NCBI GenBank assembly: GCA_016868575.1
Contig: VGGL01000011.1
Location: 1-43,997, forward strand
Length of the DNA stretch: 43,997 bases
From: Bacteroidota bacterium
GTDB lineage: Bacteria > Bacteroidota > Bacteroidia > Bacteroidales > FEN-979
Direction of reading: 5' to 3'
Every line of letters begins with the position of its first letter. The stretch's first letter is position 1. Below are positions 15,887 to 24,452 of the stretch, one piece after another. The position numbers and the translations under genes were made by a program. A model generated the notes under the pieces. The model was not told the origin of the DNA. It saw nothing but the letters and a program-made list of their open reading frames with translations, and did no database searches.

Positions 15887-18232
15887 TCATTCTTTCATGG
15901 TTGAAAGCAGTTGTTCCAGGGTGACCTCATCCTTGATCTTGACCTCCCTGGCTTTGCTTCCTTCAAAAGGCCCCACCACGCCGGCAGCTTCAAGCTGGTC
16001 GATGATGCGTCCGGCCCGGTTGTAACCCAGTTTAAGTTTTCGCTGCAGCAGGGATGTGGATCCATGCTGGGCTCTCACCACGATGCGTGCAGCTTCTTCG
16101 AAATATTCATCTTTTTGGTTCGGATCAAAGTCTTTATTGGGCTCCGTCTCTTCATCATAATATTCAGGAAGCGAGAATGCTGAGGGGTAACCCCGTTGGG
16201 ATCCGATAAACTCAGTGATCTGTTCAATTTCAGGGGTGTCGACGAAGGCGCATTGCAGCCGCAGCAGGTCACTGCCGGTTGACAGCAGCATATCACCCCG
16301 TCCGATCAGTTGATCTGCTCCACCGGTGTCGAGGATGGTCCGGCTATCGATCTTGGAGATGACGCGGAAAGCCATCCTGGCCGGGAAGTTGGCTTTGATC
16401 GTTCCGGTAATGATATTCACCGAAGGTCTTTGGGTGGCGATGATCAGGTGAATACCCGTTGCACGTGCCAATTGAGCCAGCCTGGTCAGAGGAGTCTCAA
16501 TTTCCTTGCCGGCCGTCATGATCAGGTCGGCAAATTCATCTACGATCAATACAATGAACGGGAGATGATGATGCCCATCGTTCGGCTTCAATTTCCGGGC
16601 AATGAATTTCTGGTTGTACTCTTTGATGTTCTTCACCTGGGCATCCTGCAACAGGTCGTACCTGCTCTCCATTTCAATAACCAGCGAGTTGAGCGTGCGG
16701 ATCACCTTGCGCGTATCGGTGATGATGGCTTCTTCCAGGTCAGGTAATTTGGCAAGAAAATGTCTTTCGATCTTGGAGAAGAGCGTCAATTCAACCTTTT
16801 TGGGATCTATCAGCACGAATTTAAGCTGGGAAGGATGCTTCTTGTAAAGGAGGGAAGTGATGATGGCATTCAAGCCCACCGATTTTCCCTGCCCGGTGGC
16901 GCCGGCCATCAGCAAATGCGGCATCTTGGTCAGGTCGGCAATGAACGGCTCATTGGCAATCGTCTTGCCCAAGCCTATCGGAAGGTCGAAGGTGCTGCTA
17001 TTGAACCGGTCCGAATCAAGGATCGAACGGATGGTGACGATTTCCGATTTCTGATTCGGGACTTCAATGCCGATGGTTCCTTTGCCCGGAATGGGTGCGA
17101 TGATCCGGATCCCAATGGCCGACAGGCTCAGCGCAATATCGTCCTCAAGGTTCTTGATCTTGGATATCCTGATCCCCGACTCCGGAACAATTTCATAGAG
17201 CGTTACCGTTGGGCCGACAGTGGCTTTGAATTTCTGGATACCAATGGAATAATGCTTAAGTGTCTCAATGATCCGCTGCTTATTGGCCTCCAACTCCTCT
17301 TTGTTGATGTTGAGCGGCTCTTTGCTGTAGTCATTCAGCAGGGAGAGCGGTGGAAATTTGTAACCTCTCAGATCAAGTGTCGGATCATACGGTTCATCGA
17401 CTGTATGGTGTTCAACCGGAGGTTCGGGATCGGGTAATGGCGTTTTTTCAACCACAGTCTCCGGAGATGTGACGATTTCAAGCTCCGGTTCAAGTTCAGG
17501 TTCAAGTTCAGGTTCAAGTTCCGGTTCCGGTTCAGATAGATTATCCAACTCTTCATCTTGAACTGGAACTTGATCTTGAACTTGAACTTTTTCCCGTTTT
17601 TTCCAGTCAAAAGAAAGATTGAAAACAACGATCAGAAAGCTAAGTCCGGTGAAAAAGACGACCAGTCCGGTGCCGATCTTGCCAATGAAATTATCCAGCC
17701 AGAAATTCAACCGATTACCAACGATACCTGAAAGCAGATCATTGGATGGAAGGATGAATCCGAAGAACAACGACAACCAGACCAGTCCGAACAGGCTATA
17801 CCCGGCAGTTTTGGGGAAACTGAACAACCATCTCTTGAAGAATAGCCTGAATCCAGCCAAAAAGAGAAGCAGGACAATAAGGAATCCGGAGACTCCAAAG
17901 GCCTGCCGGATGAAAAGGTATGCCAGCAGGGAACCCAGTTTTCCCATCCAGTTGCCTACGTCTATTTCGCCATCAAACAAACCTGAAAAGGAAAAATTGT
18001 TGAAAAGCAAAGTGTTGAAACTGTCGTCCTGTCGCCAGTTAAAAAAATAGGAAATGATCGAGAGCGACAGAAACAGGCTGAAAAGAATCAGAAACAGGCC
18101 GGCAATCACATATAGCCGCCTGCCCCGTTTTTGCTTATTCTCAGGGGTTTGCTTTTTCCTGGATTTTTTCTTTACAGGTTCAACAACCTGTTCAGGGCTC
18201 TTTTCCTTTAACTGGTTGGTTGGCTTCGGCAT
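15887..18232 (-). CDS. ftsK: DNA translocase FtsK/SpoIIIE
   Basis: Pumps chromosome ends through the closing septum and activates dimer resolution. It has 781 residues. A basic N-terminus is followed by four to five transmembrane helices (about 38-60, 88-125, 140-160, 185-205). A linker follows with a Glu-Pro repeat (EPELEPELEPELEPE), then the motor: alpha part with GIRISKIKNLEDDIALSL, Walker A GATGQGKSVG, Walker B FIVLIVDEFADL. The C-terminal gamma winged helix (AQHGSTSLLQRKLKLGYNRAGRI) recognises KOPS-like sites. The gene is adjacent to lolA and the secreted DUF4412-like gene in one direction. Confidence 0.95.
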   Translation of the reverse strand: MPKPTNQLKEKSPEQVVEPVKKKSRKKQTPENKQKRGRRLYVIAGLFLILFSLFLSLSIISYFFNWRQDDSFNTLLFNNFSFSGLFDGEIDVGNWMGKLGSLLAYLFIRQAFGVSGFLIVLLLFLAGFRLFFKRWLFSFPKTAGYSLFGLVWLSLFFGFILPSNDLLSGIVGNRLNFWLDNFIGKIGTGLVVFFTGLSFLIVVFNLSFDWKKREKVQVQDQVPVQDEELDNLSEPEPELEPELEPELEPELEIVTSPETVVEKTPLPDPEPPVEHHTVDEPYDPTLDLRGYKFPPLSLLNDYSKEPLNINKEELEANKQRIIETLKHYSIGIQKFKATVGPTVTLYEIVPESGIRISKIKNLEDDIALSLSAIGIRIIAPIPGKGTIGIEVPNQKSEIVTIRSILDSDRFNSSTFDLPIGLGKTIANEPFIADLTKMPHLLMAGATGQGKSVGLNAIITSLLYKKHPSQLKFVLIDPKKVELTLFSKIERHFLAKLPDLEEAIITDTRKVIRTLNSLVIEMESRYDLLQDAQVKNIKEYNQKFIARKLKPNDGHHHLPFIVLIVDEFADLIMTAGKEIETPLTRLAQLARATGIHLIIATQRPSVNIITGTIKANFPARMAFRVISKIDSRTILDTGGADQLIGRGDMLLSTGSDLLRLQCAFVDTPEIEQITEFIGSQRGYPSAFSLPEYYDEETEPNKDFDPNQKDEYFEEAARIVVRAQHGSTSLLQRKLKLGYNRAGRIIDQLEAAGVVGPFEGSKAREVKIKDEVTLEQLLSTMKE
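17487..17532. repeat. 12-bp tandem repeat inside ftsK
   Basis: About three and a half near-identical copies of GGTTCAAGTTCA on the plus strand, encoding the Glu-Pro/Glu-Leu repeat of the FtsK linker. Unit length is a multiple of three, so copy changes would only lengthen or shorten the linker. Confidence 0.7.
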
Positions 18233-18242
18233 GAAATGTTAT

Positions 18243-18929
18243 TTATTCTTCACCCATTCCGCCGAATAACTCCTTCAGCTCTTCTTCTGTTGTGATCTTG
18301 TAACCCTCCGGGATTACAAATTCATTGGAGGAAATGGTTTTTTTCTCAACCGTTGTAGCAGTGAATTCCATGGCGAATTGCGGGGACTTCATCTGGAACT
18401 CCAGCAGTGCACCATCAATATCTTTGAAATAGGCGTTGTCGAAGTTGGCCTCTTTATTTCCGATCTCTGAGGTGTAATACACTGTCATGGTCGATTCGAC
18501 CCCGTCTTCATTAATGTTGATGAGGGCTTTTTTACAGACGTATCCCGCAATTTCCTTGGTTTCATTTGTTAGCTGCACCGTTGCGGTACCCTGTTCCTTC
18601 ATCTCCTTTTCAATCGCTTCCTTGTTAGTTTTAACGGCGTATTTTTGTCCCATGACGTCTATAAGACCAACTTTGGTTTTGGCAACATAATCCGTGATCT
18701 CGATCTGGTCGCCCATAGGGGTATTTATCTCAGATCTTGATTTTGTCCCTTTTATCTTGACAATCAGAAGTTTTGGGAGCATCCCCTGTTGTTCTGCCGG
18801 CAGGTCAAGTCCAGGATAGGATATCTTGTACGTGATAACCCCTTCAAAAGGCTTTGGTGGTGCGGCAAAGGCAGATGCCTGCAGGAAAAATGCCATGACC
18901 GGCACCAGAAATAAAAATAATCTTTTCAT
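18243..18929 (-). CDS. Secreted protein, DUF4412-like
   Basis: 228 residues of unknown function with a clear signal peptide (MKRLFLFLVPVMAFFLQASAFA). The mature part starts FEGVITYKISYP and includes GTKSRSEINTPMG and AGYVCKKALI, a pattern of DUF4412 and related Bacteroidota periplasmic proteins that resemble LolA-like folds. It ends in an acidic tail (EEELKELFGGMGEE). A -7 promoter element precedes it within the end of the signal peptidase gene, so it may start its own transcript and lead the ftsK-lolA genes (11 nt to ftsK). Function cannot be assigned. Confidence 0.75.
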   Translation of the reverse strand: MKRLFLFLVPVMAFFLQASAFAAPPKPFEGVITYKISYPGLDLPAEQQGMLPKLLIVKIKGTKSRSEINTPMGDQIEITDYVAKTKVGLIDVMGQKYAVKTNKEAIEKEMKEQGTATVQLTNETKEIAGYVCKKALININEDGVESTMTVYYTSEIGNKEANFDNAYFKDIDGALLEFQMKSPQFAMEFTATTVEKKTISSNEFVIPEGYKITTEEELKELFGGMGEE

Positions 18930-18972
18930 GATTTTGTACTTGTTAATGAATTGGAAAATGTCTGACTGTCTG

Positions 18973-18980
18973 CAAAATTA
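18973..18980 (-). promoter_or_regulatory. -7 promoter element of the DUF4412-like gene
   Basis: TAATTTTG on the minus strand matches TAnnTTTG exactly, placing transcription start near 18966 and a 5' leader of about 37 nt. No -33 TTG was found at 19 nt, so support is partial. Confidence 0.4.
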
Positions 18981-18984
18981 CGAT

Positions 18985-20499
18985 TTATTTGATTAGCCGG
19001 AATATCTTGTTAAACCTGATCTTTCCGCTGAAAATGGACTTGTTGGGATCCAGAGAAAGCCAAACAAATACCGCCTTCCCAACCACGTGGTCTTCCGGAA
19101 CGAAACCCCAGAACCGGGAGTCGGCTGAGTTGTGCCGGTTATCACCCATCATCCAGTAATAATCCATCTTGAATGTATAGGAATTGCTCTCTTTCCCATT
19201 GATGAAGATCTTTCCATCATTCACCGCCAGGTCGTTTTCTTCAAACACATCAATGATCCGTTTGTAAAGACACAGGTTTTGGAGGTTGATGGGAACCGTT
19301 ACCCCTTTCTTTGGTATGACAATGGGGCCATAATTATCAACGTTCCAATGATAAGCCGAGTCGAAAGGAAAAATATTGGGATCCCATGCGTTGGCAGGTT
19401 GGTGGAGTCGTTCAATCTGCCGTATATTGGCGTAACTCTTGATGGCTTCAGCAGCCTGATCGGTCAGGGTCATCTCATAGGTGCCCATATTGTCGACCAA
19501 CCCATATTCTGTAACATTCAACTTATCCAGTTTGTTCTTGTTGATGGTGCTTCCATCGGTACGAACCAGGTATTTATATTCCTTACTGCCTGGGTTTTTT
19601 TCTTCTTGTCCGTTGATCAGCACCACCTGATCGCGGATCACGATCGTATCTCCGGGGATGCCGATACATCTTTTGATGAAGTTTTCCCGCTTGTCGACCG
19701 GCCGGGCGATGACATTCCCGAAATAGCTCGGGTTATTCCAAACGGCGTCTCTGCCGAACTGTTTGATCAGTGCGTAATAAGACGCATTGCTCTGGAAAGC
19801 TGTACACAAGGTGTCTCCATCAGGATAGTTGAAAACAACCACATCCATGTTCTTGATTTTTGACAACCCTGGAAAACGGTTATAAGGCAGCTTGATCCAC
19901 TCGACATAGGATTTAGTCTCTTTGGTTAGCGGAAGTGTATGGTGCACAAAAGGAAAGGAGAGGGGGGTGTTGGGCACTTTGGGGCCGAAGCTGATCTTGC
20001 TCACAAACAGATAATCCCCGACAAGCAGAGACTTTTCCATGGATGAGGTCGGGATTGTGTAAGCTTCGATCAGGAATATCCTGATGATCGAGGCTGCAAT
20101 AACGGCAAAAATGATGGCATCCACCCACTCTCTTAAGGCTGACTTTTTTATTACCGGCCGTTTCAGGGGATCCAGATAAGTCTCTTCCTTGCTGAATCCA
20201 AGGTATGGGAGGTAGGCGAAGGGAAACACCGCGCCCAATGCCTGGGCACCCAGACCGTATTTTTTGAAGCATTTGACCAACTCCACGATCATCAGCAGGA
20301 TCATGAATACGTTGATGAAAGGGATCAACAGGAAAATGTACCACCATATCGGTTTACGAATGATCTTCAGCCAGATATACAGATTATAAAAAGGTACCAG
20401 AACCGTCCAACCCGGTTTTCCTGCCTTTTCAAAGATTTTCCATAATCCGACCAGGGTGGCAATGGAAAAAACGATCATGAGAATGAGATAGATGCTCAT
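18985..20499 (-). CDS. lepB: Signal peptidase I with N-terminal membrane domain
   Basis: Removes signal peptides from exported proteins at the inner membrane. It has 504 residues, longer than the E. coli enzyme. Residues 1-100 are an extra multi-helix membrane domain of the DUF5684 type (SIYLILMIVFSIATLVGLW; IWWYIFLLIPFINVFMILLMIVELVKCF). A further helix (about 127-146) leads to the catalytic Ser153 in YTIPTSSMEKSL, and the general-base lysine lies in KRCIGIPGDTIVI. The C-terminal DYYWMMGDNRHNSADSRFWG is the conserved box E. A large insert lies between these blocks, common in Bacteroidota. It is followed by the DUF4412-like gene. Confidence 0.94.
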   Translation of the reverse strand: MSIYLILMIVFSIATLVGLWKIFEKAGKPGWTVLVPFYNLYIWLKIIRKPIWWYIFLLIPFINVFMILLMIVELVKCFKKYGLGAQALGAVFPFAYLPYLGFSKEETYLDPLKRPVIKKSALREWVDAIIFAVIAASIIRIFLIEAYTIPTSSMEKSLLVGDYLFVSKISFGPKVPNTPLSFPFVHHTLPLTKETKSYVEWIKLPYNRFPGLSKIKNMDVVVFNYPDGDTLCTAFQSNASYYALIKQFGRDAVWNNPSYFGNVIARPVDKRENFIKRCIGIPGDTIVIRDQVVLINGQEEKNPGSKEYKYLVRTDGSTINKNKLDKLNVTEYGLVDNMGTYEMTLTDQAAEAIKSYANIRQIERLHQPANAWDPNIFPFDSAYHWNVDNYGPIVIPKKGVTVPINLQNLCLYKRIIDVFEENDLAVNDGKIFINGKESNSYTFKMDYYWMMGDNRHNSADSRFWGFVPEDHVVGKAVFVWLSLDPNKSIFSGKIRFNKIFRLIK

Positions 20500-20574
20500 A
20501 GTATGAATTTTAGCTATTCAAACGTGATTAATTTGCTGAAGTTATATTTCAACTGTTAAAGATTGTGAAATTGC

Positions 20575-21285
20575 CTATAACATATCCTTCATACCGAAAA
20601 ATCCTTTCCTGCCAATGATCCATTCGGCTGCTGATAATGCCCCCAGCACGAAACCCATCCTGTTTTTGGCGGTGTGCCGGATTTCGATGATATCAACGGC
20701 TGATTCGTAGGATACAGAATGGGTGCCGGTAACATCTTCCGTTCGCACAGATTTAACAGGCACCTCTTCCGGATTCCCAGTAGCGGCTTTAACCCATTTC
20801 TCTTTCCGCCCGATGTTCTGAATGATGTCATCAGCCAGTTTTATGGCCGTTCCACTGGGAGTATCGAGCTTCTGGATGTGATGAATTTCTTCTATCGAGA
20901 TTTCATATTCGGGATACTTTGACATCAGTTGTGCCAGCAATTTATTGACTTCGAAGAAGACGTTCACCCCGATGCTGAAGTTGGTGGAGAAGAATAGCGC
21001 CTGGTTGCGTTCCAGGCAGATTTTCCGCACATTTTCGAGCTCTTTTTGCCAGCCTGTTGTTCCTGAAACGACGGGAATATTCAGATCAAAGCAACGGAGT
21101 ATATTGGCCTGCGCGGTTTCAGGCGTCGAAAACTCAATGGCCACATCGGCGCTGGCGAGTGCATCCCGCGATTTTTCCCAGTCCTCCTCGGAGTCTATAA
21201 TGGCCGAGATCTCGTGTTTCTTCTTGATGGCCATTCGTTCCATCTCCGTGCCCATCTTTCCATATCCTATGAGTGCGATCTTCAT
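20575..21285 (-). CDS. dapB: 4-hydroxy-tetrahydrodipicolinate reductase DapB
   Basis: NAD(P)H-dependent step of lysine and diaminopimelate synthesis. It has 236 residues, slightly short as usual in Bacteroidota. N-terminal Rossmann motif IGYGKMGTEM, VSGTTGW in the nucleotide domain, and the substrate/catalytic block EIHHIQKLDTPSGTA with the His-His pair and Lys. The C-terminal RHTAKNRMGFVLGAL completes the family pattern. It lies 5 nt downstream of the DUF5683 gene and 75 nt upstream of the signal peptidase gene. Confidence 0.95.
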   Translation of the reverse strand: MKIALIGYGKMGTEMERMAIKKKHEISAIIDSEEDWEKSRDALASADVAIEFSTPETAQANILRCFDLNIPVVSGTTGWQKELENVRKICLERNQALFFSTNFSIGVNVFFEVNKLLAQLMSKYPEYEISIEEIHHIQKLDTPSGTAIKLADDIIQNIGRKEKWVKAATGNPEEVPVKSVRTEDVTGTHSVSYESAVDIIEIRHTAKNRMGFVLGALSAAEWIIGRKGFFGMKDML

Positions 21286-21290
21286 CGGGT

Positions 21291-21890
21291 TTAAAAATTA
21301 AATGAGACTCTTAATCCGGCATTTCCTGGCTGCATAACCGGATTAACCTGGGGAATGATCGGGTCAATCCGGATAGCCAGCTTGTCACTGACATCAAATG
21401 TAAGCAGATGCGCATCCACTGAAGCATCTACGATATTCAAAACATATAAAACGGCGCATAACAAATAGGTGACCTCCAGATTTCTGCGGTAGTATTCCCT
21501 GGCGCTTAAAAGAGATTTTTCTTCATATTTACTCGCCAGTTCAAAATATTTACTGGTAGAGTCATTGTTGATCTTGCAATTATATGCTCCTCTGAATTTC
21601 TGGTATTCCTGTGTATTGGTGATGGCGAAATAGGTCAGAACGCCAAATCCGGCATATATGATGGGGGGTTTCCAGTATTTCTTGTTATATATCTGTCCCA
21701 GCCCCGGGCAAAGCGCCGACATCACTGTTGCTCGTGTGGGAGAGTGTTTTGCAATGAACAGGCTGTCGTATTTCTCTTTCTTTTGGGCAGAAGTGTTGTG
21801 GAAGAGGAGCAGGAAACCGGTCAGGAGTAAGGTAAAAATAAACCAATATCCTTTTTGATGAAAATGAAGGGTGTTGGTTTCCTGATCCAT
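21291..21890 (-). CDS. DUF5683 membrane protein
   Basis: 199 residues of unknown function. A hydrophobic signal or anchor at about 11-33 (KGYWFIFTLLLTGFLLLFHN) is followed by a conserved SALCPGLGQIYNKKYWKPPIIYAGFGVLTYFA segment, typical of DUF5683. A third hydrophobic helix is around 138-155 (VTYLLCAVLYVLNIVDASVDAHL). The tail forms short strands ending in the aromatic GLRVSFNF, which could suit an outer-membrane or periplasmic position. It lies between parB and dapB; that gene order is common in Bacteroidota, but no role is established. Confidence 0.8.
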   Translation of the reverse strand: MDQETNTLHFHQKGYWFIFTLLLTGFLLLFHNTSAQKKEKYDSLFIAKHSPTRATVMSALCPGLGQIYNKKYWKPPIIYAGFGVLTYFAITNTQEYQKFRGAYNCKINNDSTSKYFELASKYEEKSLLSAREYYRRNLEVTYLLCAVLYVLNIVDASVDAHLLTFDVSDKLAIRIDPIIPQVNPVMQPGNAGLRVSFNF

Positions 21891-21924
21891 TATGTGTTTG
21901 AGATAAACGTGAAGCGGTGCGGTC

Positions 21925-22815
21925 TTACCTGTTCAGGTTGTTGATCAACTGATCCAGCTCTTCTTCTGATTGAAACGGGAAAACAATGCTCCCTTTTCCT
22001 TTGCGTGAGATGCGTATTTCTATGTCGGTGCGATACTTCTCCCTGAGCTGTGTTTGCTGCAACGCTGCACTTTCCGGGAGATGTCTCTGGATGATCCGTT
22101 TGGGAAGGGGAGAATAGTCTTTCAGTTGTCTGACCAATTCTTCCACCTGCCTGACCGAGAGTTTTTTCCTAAAGATGGTATCCAGCAAACCGAGCTGGGA
22201 TGTTGCGTCTTCAATGTTGATAAGGGCACGGGCATGTCCCATGGTGATTTTCTGATCCCGGATAGCAGCCTGAATTTCGGCCGGGAGCTTAAGAAGCCGG
22301 AGGTAATTGGTGACAGTGGAACGTTCTTTTCCGATCTTTTCGCTGACCTCCTCATGACGAAGGTTGCATTCATCTATCAGGCGCTGCAGGCTGATAGCAA
22401 TATCCAGCGGGTTGAGGTTTTCCCGGTGAATGTTTTCGATAAGGGCCATCTCCAGCATCTCCTCATCATTGGCAACCCGGATAAAACAGGGAACCGATGC
22501 GAGGCCTGCAATTTTCGCAGCCTTGAAGCGACGTTCACCGGCAATGATCTGGTACTTGTCATAGCCCAGTTTCCTGACCGTTAGGGGTTGAATAATTCCC
22601 TGGCTGATGATTGACTGGGCAAGTTCTTTGAGGGGTTCCATGTCAAACCCTTCCCGTGGCTGGAATGGGTTCGGCTCGATTTTGTCCAGAGGAATATTGG
22701 CCACGGCGCCGGCCACAAAATCCCCTGAAATATCACGGGAGGTAATGTCTGTATCCGGACTGGCTAAAATGGCACTCAACCCCCTGCCAAGGGCTTTCTT
22801 TTTATTCGTTGTCAT
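21925..22815 (-). CDS. parB: Chromosome-partitioning protein ParB
   Basis: Binds parS sites near the origin and spreads as a CTP-dependent clamp. It has 296 residues from the chosen ATG, which begins MTTNKKKALGRGLSAIL, the standard ParB opening; an in-frame upstream ATG at 22860 would only add sequence buried in parA. The ParB/Srx domain has PLDKIEPNPFQPR and IAGERRFKAAKIAG with the CTP-binding GERRFRA-type motif, then ALIENIHRENLNPLD. The HTH follows (HEEVSEKIGKERSTVTNYLRLLKLP). The C-terminal dimer domain ends the protein. It overlaps parA by 14 nt. No parS was recognised in the window. Confidence 0.94.
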   Translation of the reverse strand: MTTNKKKALGRGLSAILASPDTDITSRDISGDFVAGAVANIPLDKIEPNPFQPREGFDMEPLKELAQSIISQGIIQPLTVRKLGYDKYQIIAGERRFKAAKIAGLASVPCFIRVANDEEMLEMALIENIHRENLNPLDIAISLQRLIDECNLRHEEVSEKIGKERSTVTNYLRLLKLPAEIQAAIRDQKITMGHARALINIEDATSQLGLLDTIFRKKLSVRQVEELVRQLKDYSPLPKRIIQRHLPESAALQQTQLREKYRTDIEIRISRKGKGSIVFPFQSEEELDQLINNLNR

Positions 22816-23620
22816 GCGCTGCTGGAATCTGGTTATTATCCCCGGCCTTTTGAATGGCAAGATGTTTTTGCAGGATCTCTCTGGCGAGGTTCAGGTAGTT
22901 GATGGCGCCGGTGCTGCTGACATCATGCATGATGATGGTTTGCCCAAAACTGGGCGCTTCGCTCAACCGGGTGTTCCGGTTGATGATTGTCTTGAATACC
23001 ATCTGTTGAAAATGTGTTTTCACCTCATCCACAACCTGGTTTGCCAGGTTTAACCGTGAATCGTACATCGTCAGCAAAATGCCTTCGATATCCAGGGAAG
23101 GATTCAGGCGTGATTGAACAATCTTGATGGTGTTCAGGAGTTTACCGAGGCCTTCCAGTGCAAAATATTCACACTGCACCGGAATGATCACCGAATCGGA
23201 GGCTGTGAGCGCGTTCACCGTAACAAGTCCAAGCGAAGGAGAACAATCGATGATGATGTAGTCGTATAAATGCCTGATCTTTTCAATGACTTTCTTCAGC
23301 ATCTTTTCCCTGTTGGGCATGTTGATCATCTCAATCTCCGCACCGACCAGATCAATATGGGCAGGGATCAGGTCGAGATTGGGTGTGGTGGTCTCCAGGA
23401 CGATGTGGGTAGGGTCGATATCATCCATGATACACTCATAGATGCTCGTCTTGATATTTTTTGGATCATGACCCAGACCCGAGGTGGCATTGGCCTGTGG
23501 GTCGGCATCAATGACCAGTGTTTTTTTCTCCAGGACAGCCAGTCCTGCTCCAAGGTTGATCGTGGTGGTGGTTTTTCCAACACCCCCTTTTTGATTGGTA
23601 ACTGAAATAACTTTTGCCAT
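22802..23620 (-). CDS. parA: Chromosome-partitioning ATPase ParA/Soj
   Basis: Deviant Walker ATPase that moves ParB-bound origins. It has 272 residues without an N-terminal HTH, the chromosomal type. Deviant Walker A KGGVGKTTTTINLG (residues 10-23), Walker A' VIDADPQANATSGLG, Walker B YDYIIIDCSPSLGL. Residues VIIPVQCEYFALEGLGKLL and LSEAPSFGQTII are also typical. It is the first gene of the parAB transcript; a -7 element lies 38-45 nt upstream. Confidence 0.96.
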   Translation of the reverse strand: MAKVISVTNQKGGVGKTTTTINLGAGLAVLEKKTLVIDADPQANATSGLGHDPKNIKTSIYECIMDDIDPTHIVLETTTPNLDLIPAHIDLVGAEIEMINMPNREKMLKKVIEKIRHLYDYIIIDCSPSLGLVTVNALTASDSVIIPVQCEYFALEGLGKLLNTIKIVQSRLNPSLDIEGILLTMYDSRLNLANQVVDEVKTHFQQMVFKTIINRNTRLSEAPSFGQTIIMHDVSSTGAINYLNLAREILQKHLAIQKAGDNNQIPAAHDNE

Positions 23621-23657
23621 GAGATGACTTACCCTTTCACGCCTTTATTTTCACCGG

Positions 23658-23665
23658 CAAAGGTA
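23658..23665 (-). promoter_or_regulatory. -7 promoter element of parAB
   Basis: TACCTTTG on the minus strand fits TAnnTTTG exactly. Transcription would start near 23651, about 31 nt before parA. A -33 TTG at the normal distance is not evident. Confidence 0.45.
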
Positions 23666-23827
23666 TCATTTTCCTGCATTTTTCGGGATGATGAAAATAT
23701 CCATACTTATCAACAAATTGGATTTTCCCAAATAAATACGCTCGAATTATTACGGGTAACCATATCAGCATCGCTTCTGACGTTATGATCAGAACATCAA
23801 TGCTCAGTTGAGAAACAATGCGATGGA

Positions 23828-24202
23828 CTAATCCTCATCTGGTGGAGGAACAGCTTCAGCCCCCAGATCTTCAAATGTTACAGAGCTGCTTTCCCTGGAT
23901 TTCGGAATATGCGGTCTGCGCTCTGTGATTCCTCCTTTCTGGTTGGCTTCGATGTAAGCAATGGCTTCTTTCAGACCATTGGCAAACTTTTCAAAATCTT
24001 CCTTATATAAAAAGATCTTGTGCTTTTCATAGAAGAATTTTCCCTGTTCATTGCTGAACTTCCGCTTGCTTTCGGTGATGGTTAGATAATACTCTTCAGA
24101 GATCGTGGCTTTGACATCAAAAAAGTAGGTTCTTTTTCCTGCCCTGACAGATACAGAGTGGATTTCGCTGTGGTCCCTGTCATGGTTCTCGAGTTCTTCC
24201 AT
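23828..24202 (-). CDS. DUF3276 / PUR-alpha-like nucleic-acid-binding protein
   Basis: 124-residue protein with the PUR domain (DUF3276) found throughout Bacteroidota and some spirochaetes. The core SVSVRAGKRTYFFDVKATI, then YYLTITESKRKF and a following FYEKHKIFLYKEDFEKFANGL, forms the beta-sheet plus helix repeat known in single-stranded DNA/RNA-binding PUR proteins. The C-terminal tail is proline- and acid-rich and probably disordered. It is monocistronic with its own promoter. The cellular role is not established. Confidence 0.88.
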   Translation of the reverse strand: MEELENHDRDHSEIHSVSVRAGKRTYFFDVKATISEEYYLTITESKRKFSNEQGKFFYEKHKIFLYKEDFEKFANGLKEAIAYIEANQKGGITERRPHIPKSRESSSVTFEDLGAEAVPPPDED

Positions 24203-24252
24203 TTTAAGTCTTTCTTTGTTTGGTAATAATCCAGATGGTTGATCAACAGCCG

Positions 24253-24282
24253 CAAAATTAAAAATATTCTATCAACAGCAAA
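24253..24282 (-). promoter_or_regulatory. Promoter of the DUF3276 gene
   Basis: On the minus strand TTTG (24282-24279) and TAATTTTG (24260-24253) are 18 nt apart, close to the Bacteroidota consensus. The predicted leader is about 45 nt. Confidence 0.55.
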
Positions 24283-24452
24283 TTTCGGAAGTTTTTTTTT
24301 CAACGCCAATCCTTGACTTCCACCCGAAAAGCCTTTATTCGACCTTTAGCCGGCATTCATCCCGCTCATTTGCTTTGATCCGCGAAGTTAATACCCTGAT
24401 CCCATACAACCAAAGATAAAACCTGCTAATTTCGCAGCCTGAAAAAATTGAA

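Noticed and set aside
22816-22860. 15-residue N-terminal extension of ParB
   Set aside because: ParB homologues begin near KKKALGRGLSALL; the extension lies within parA.
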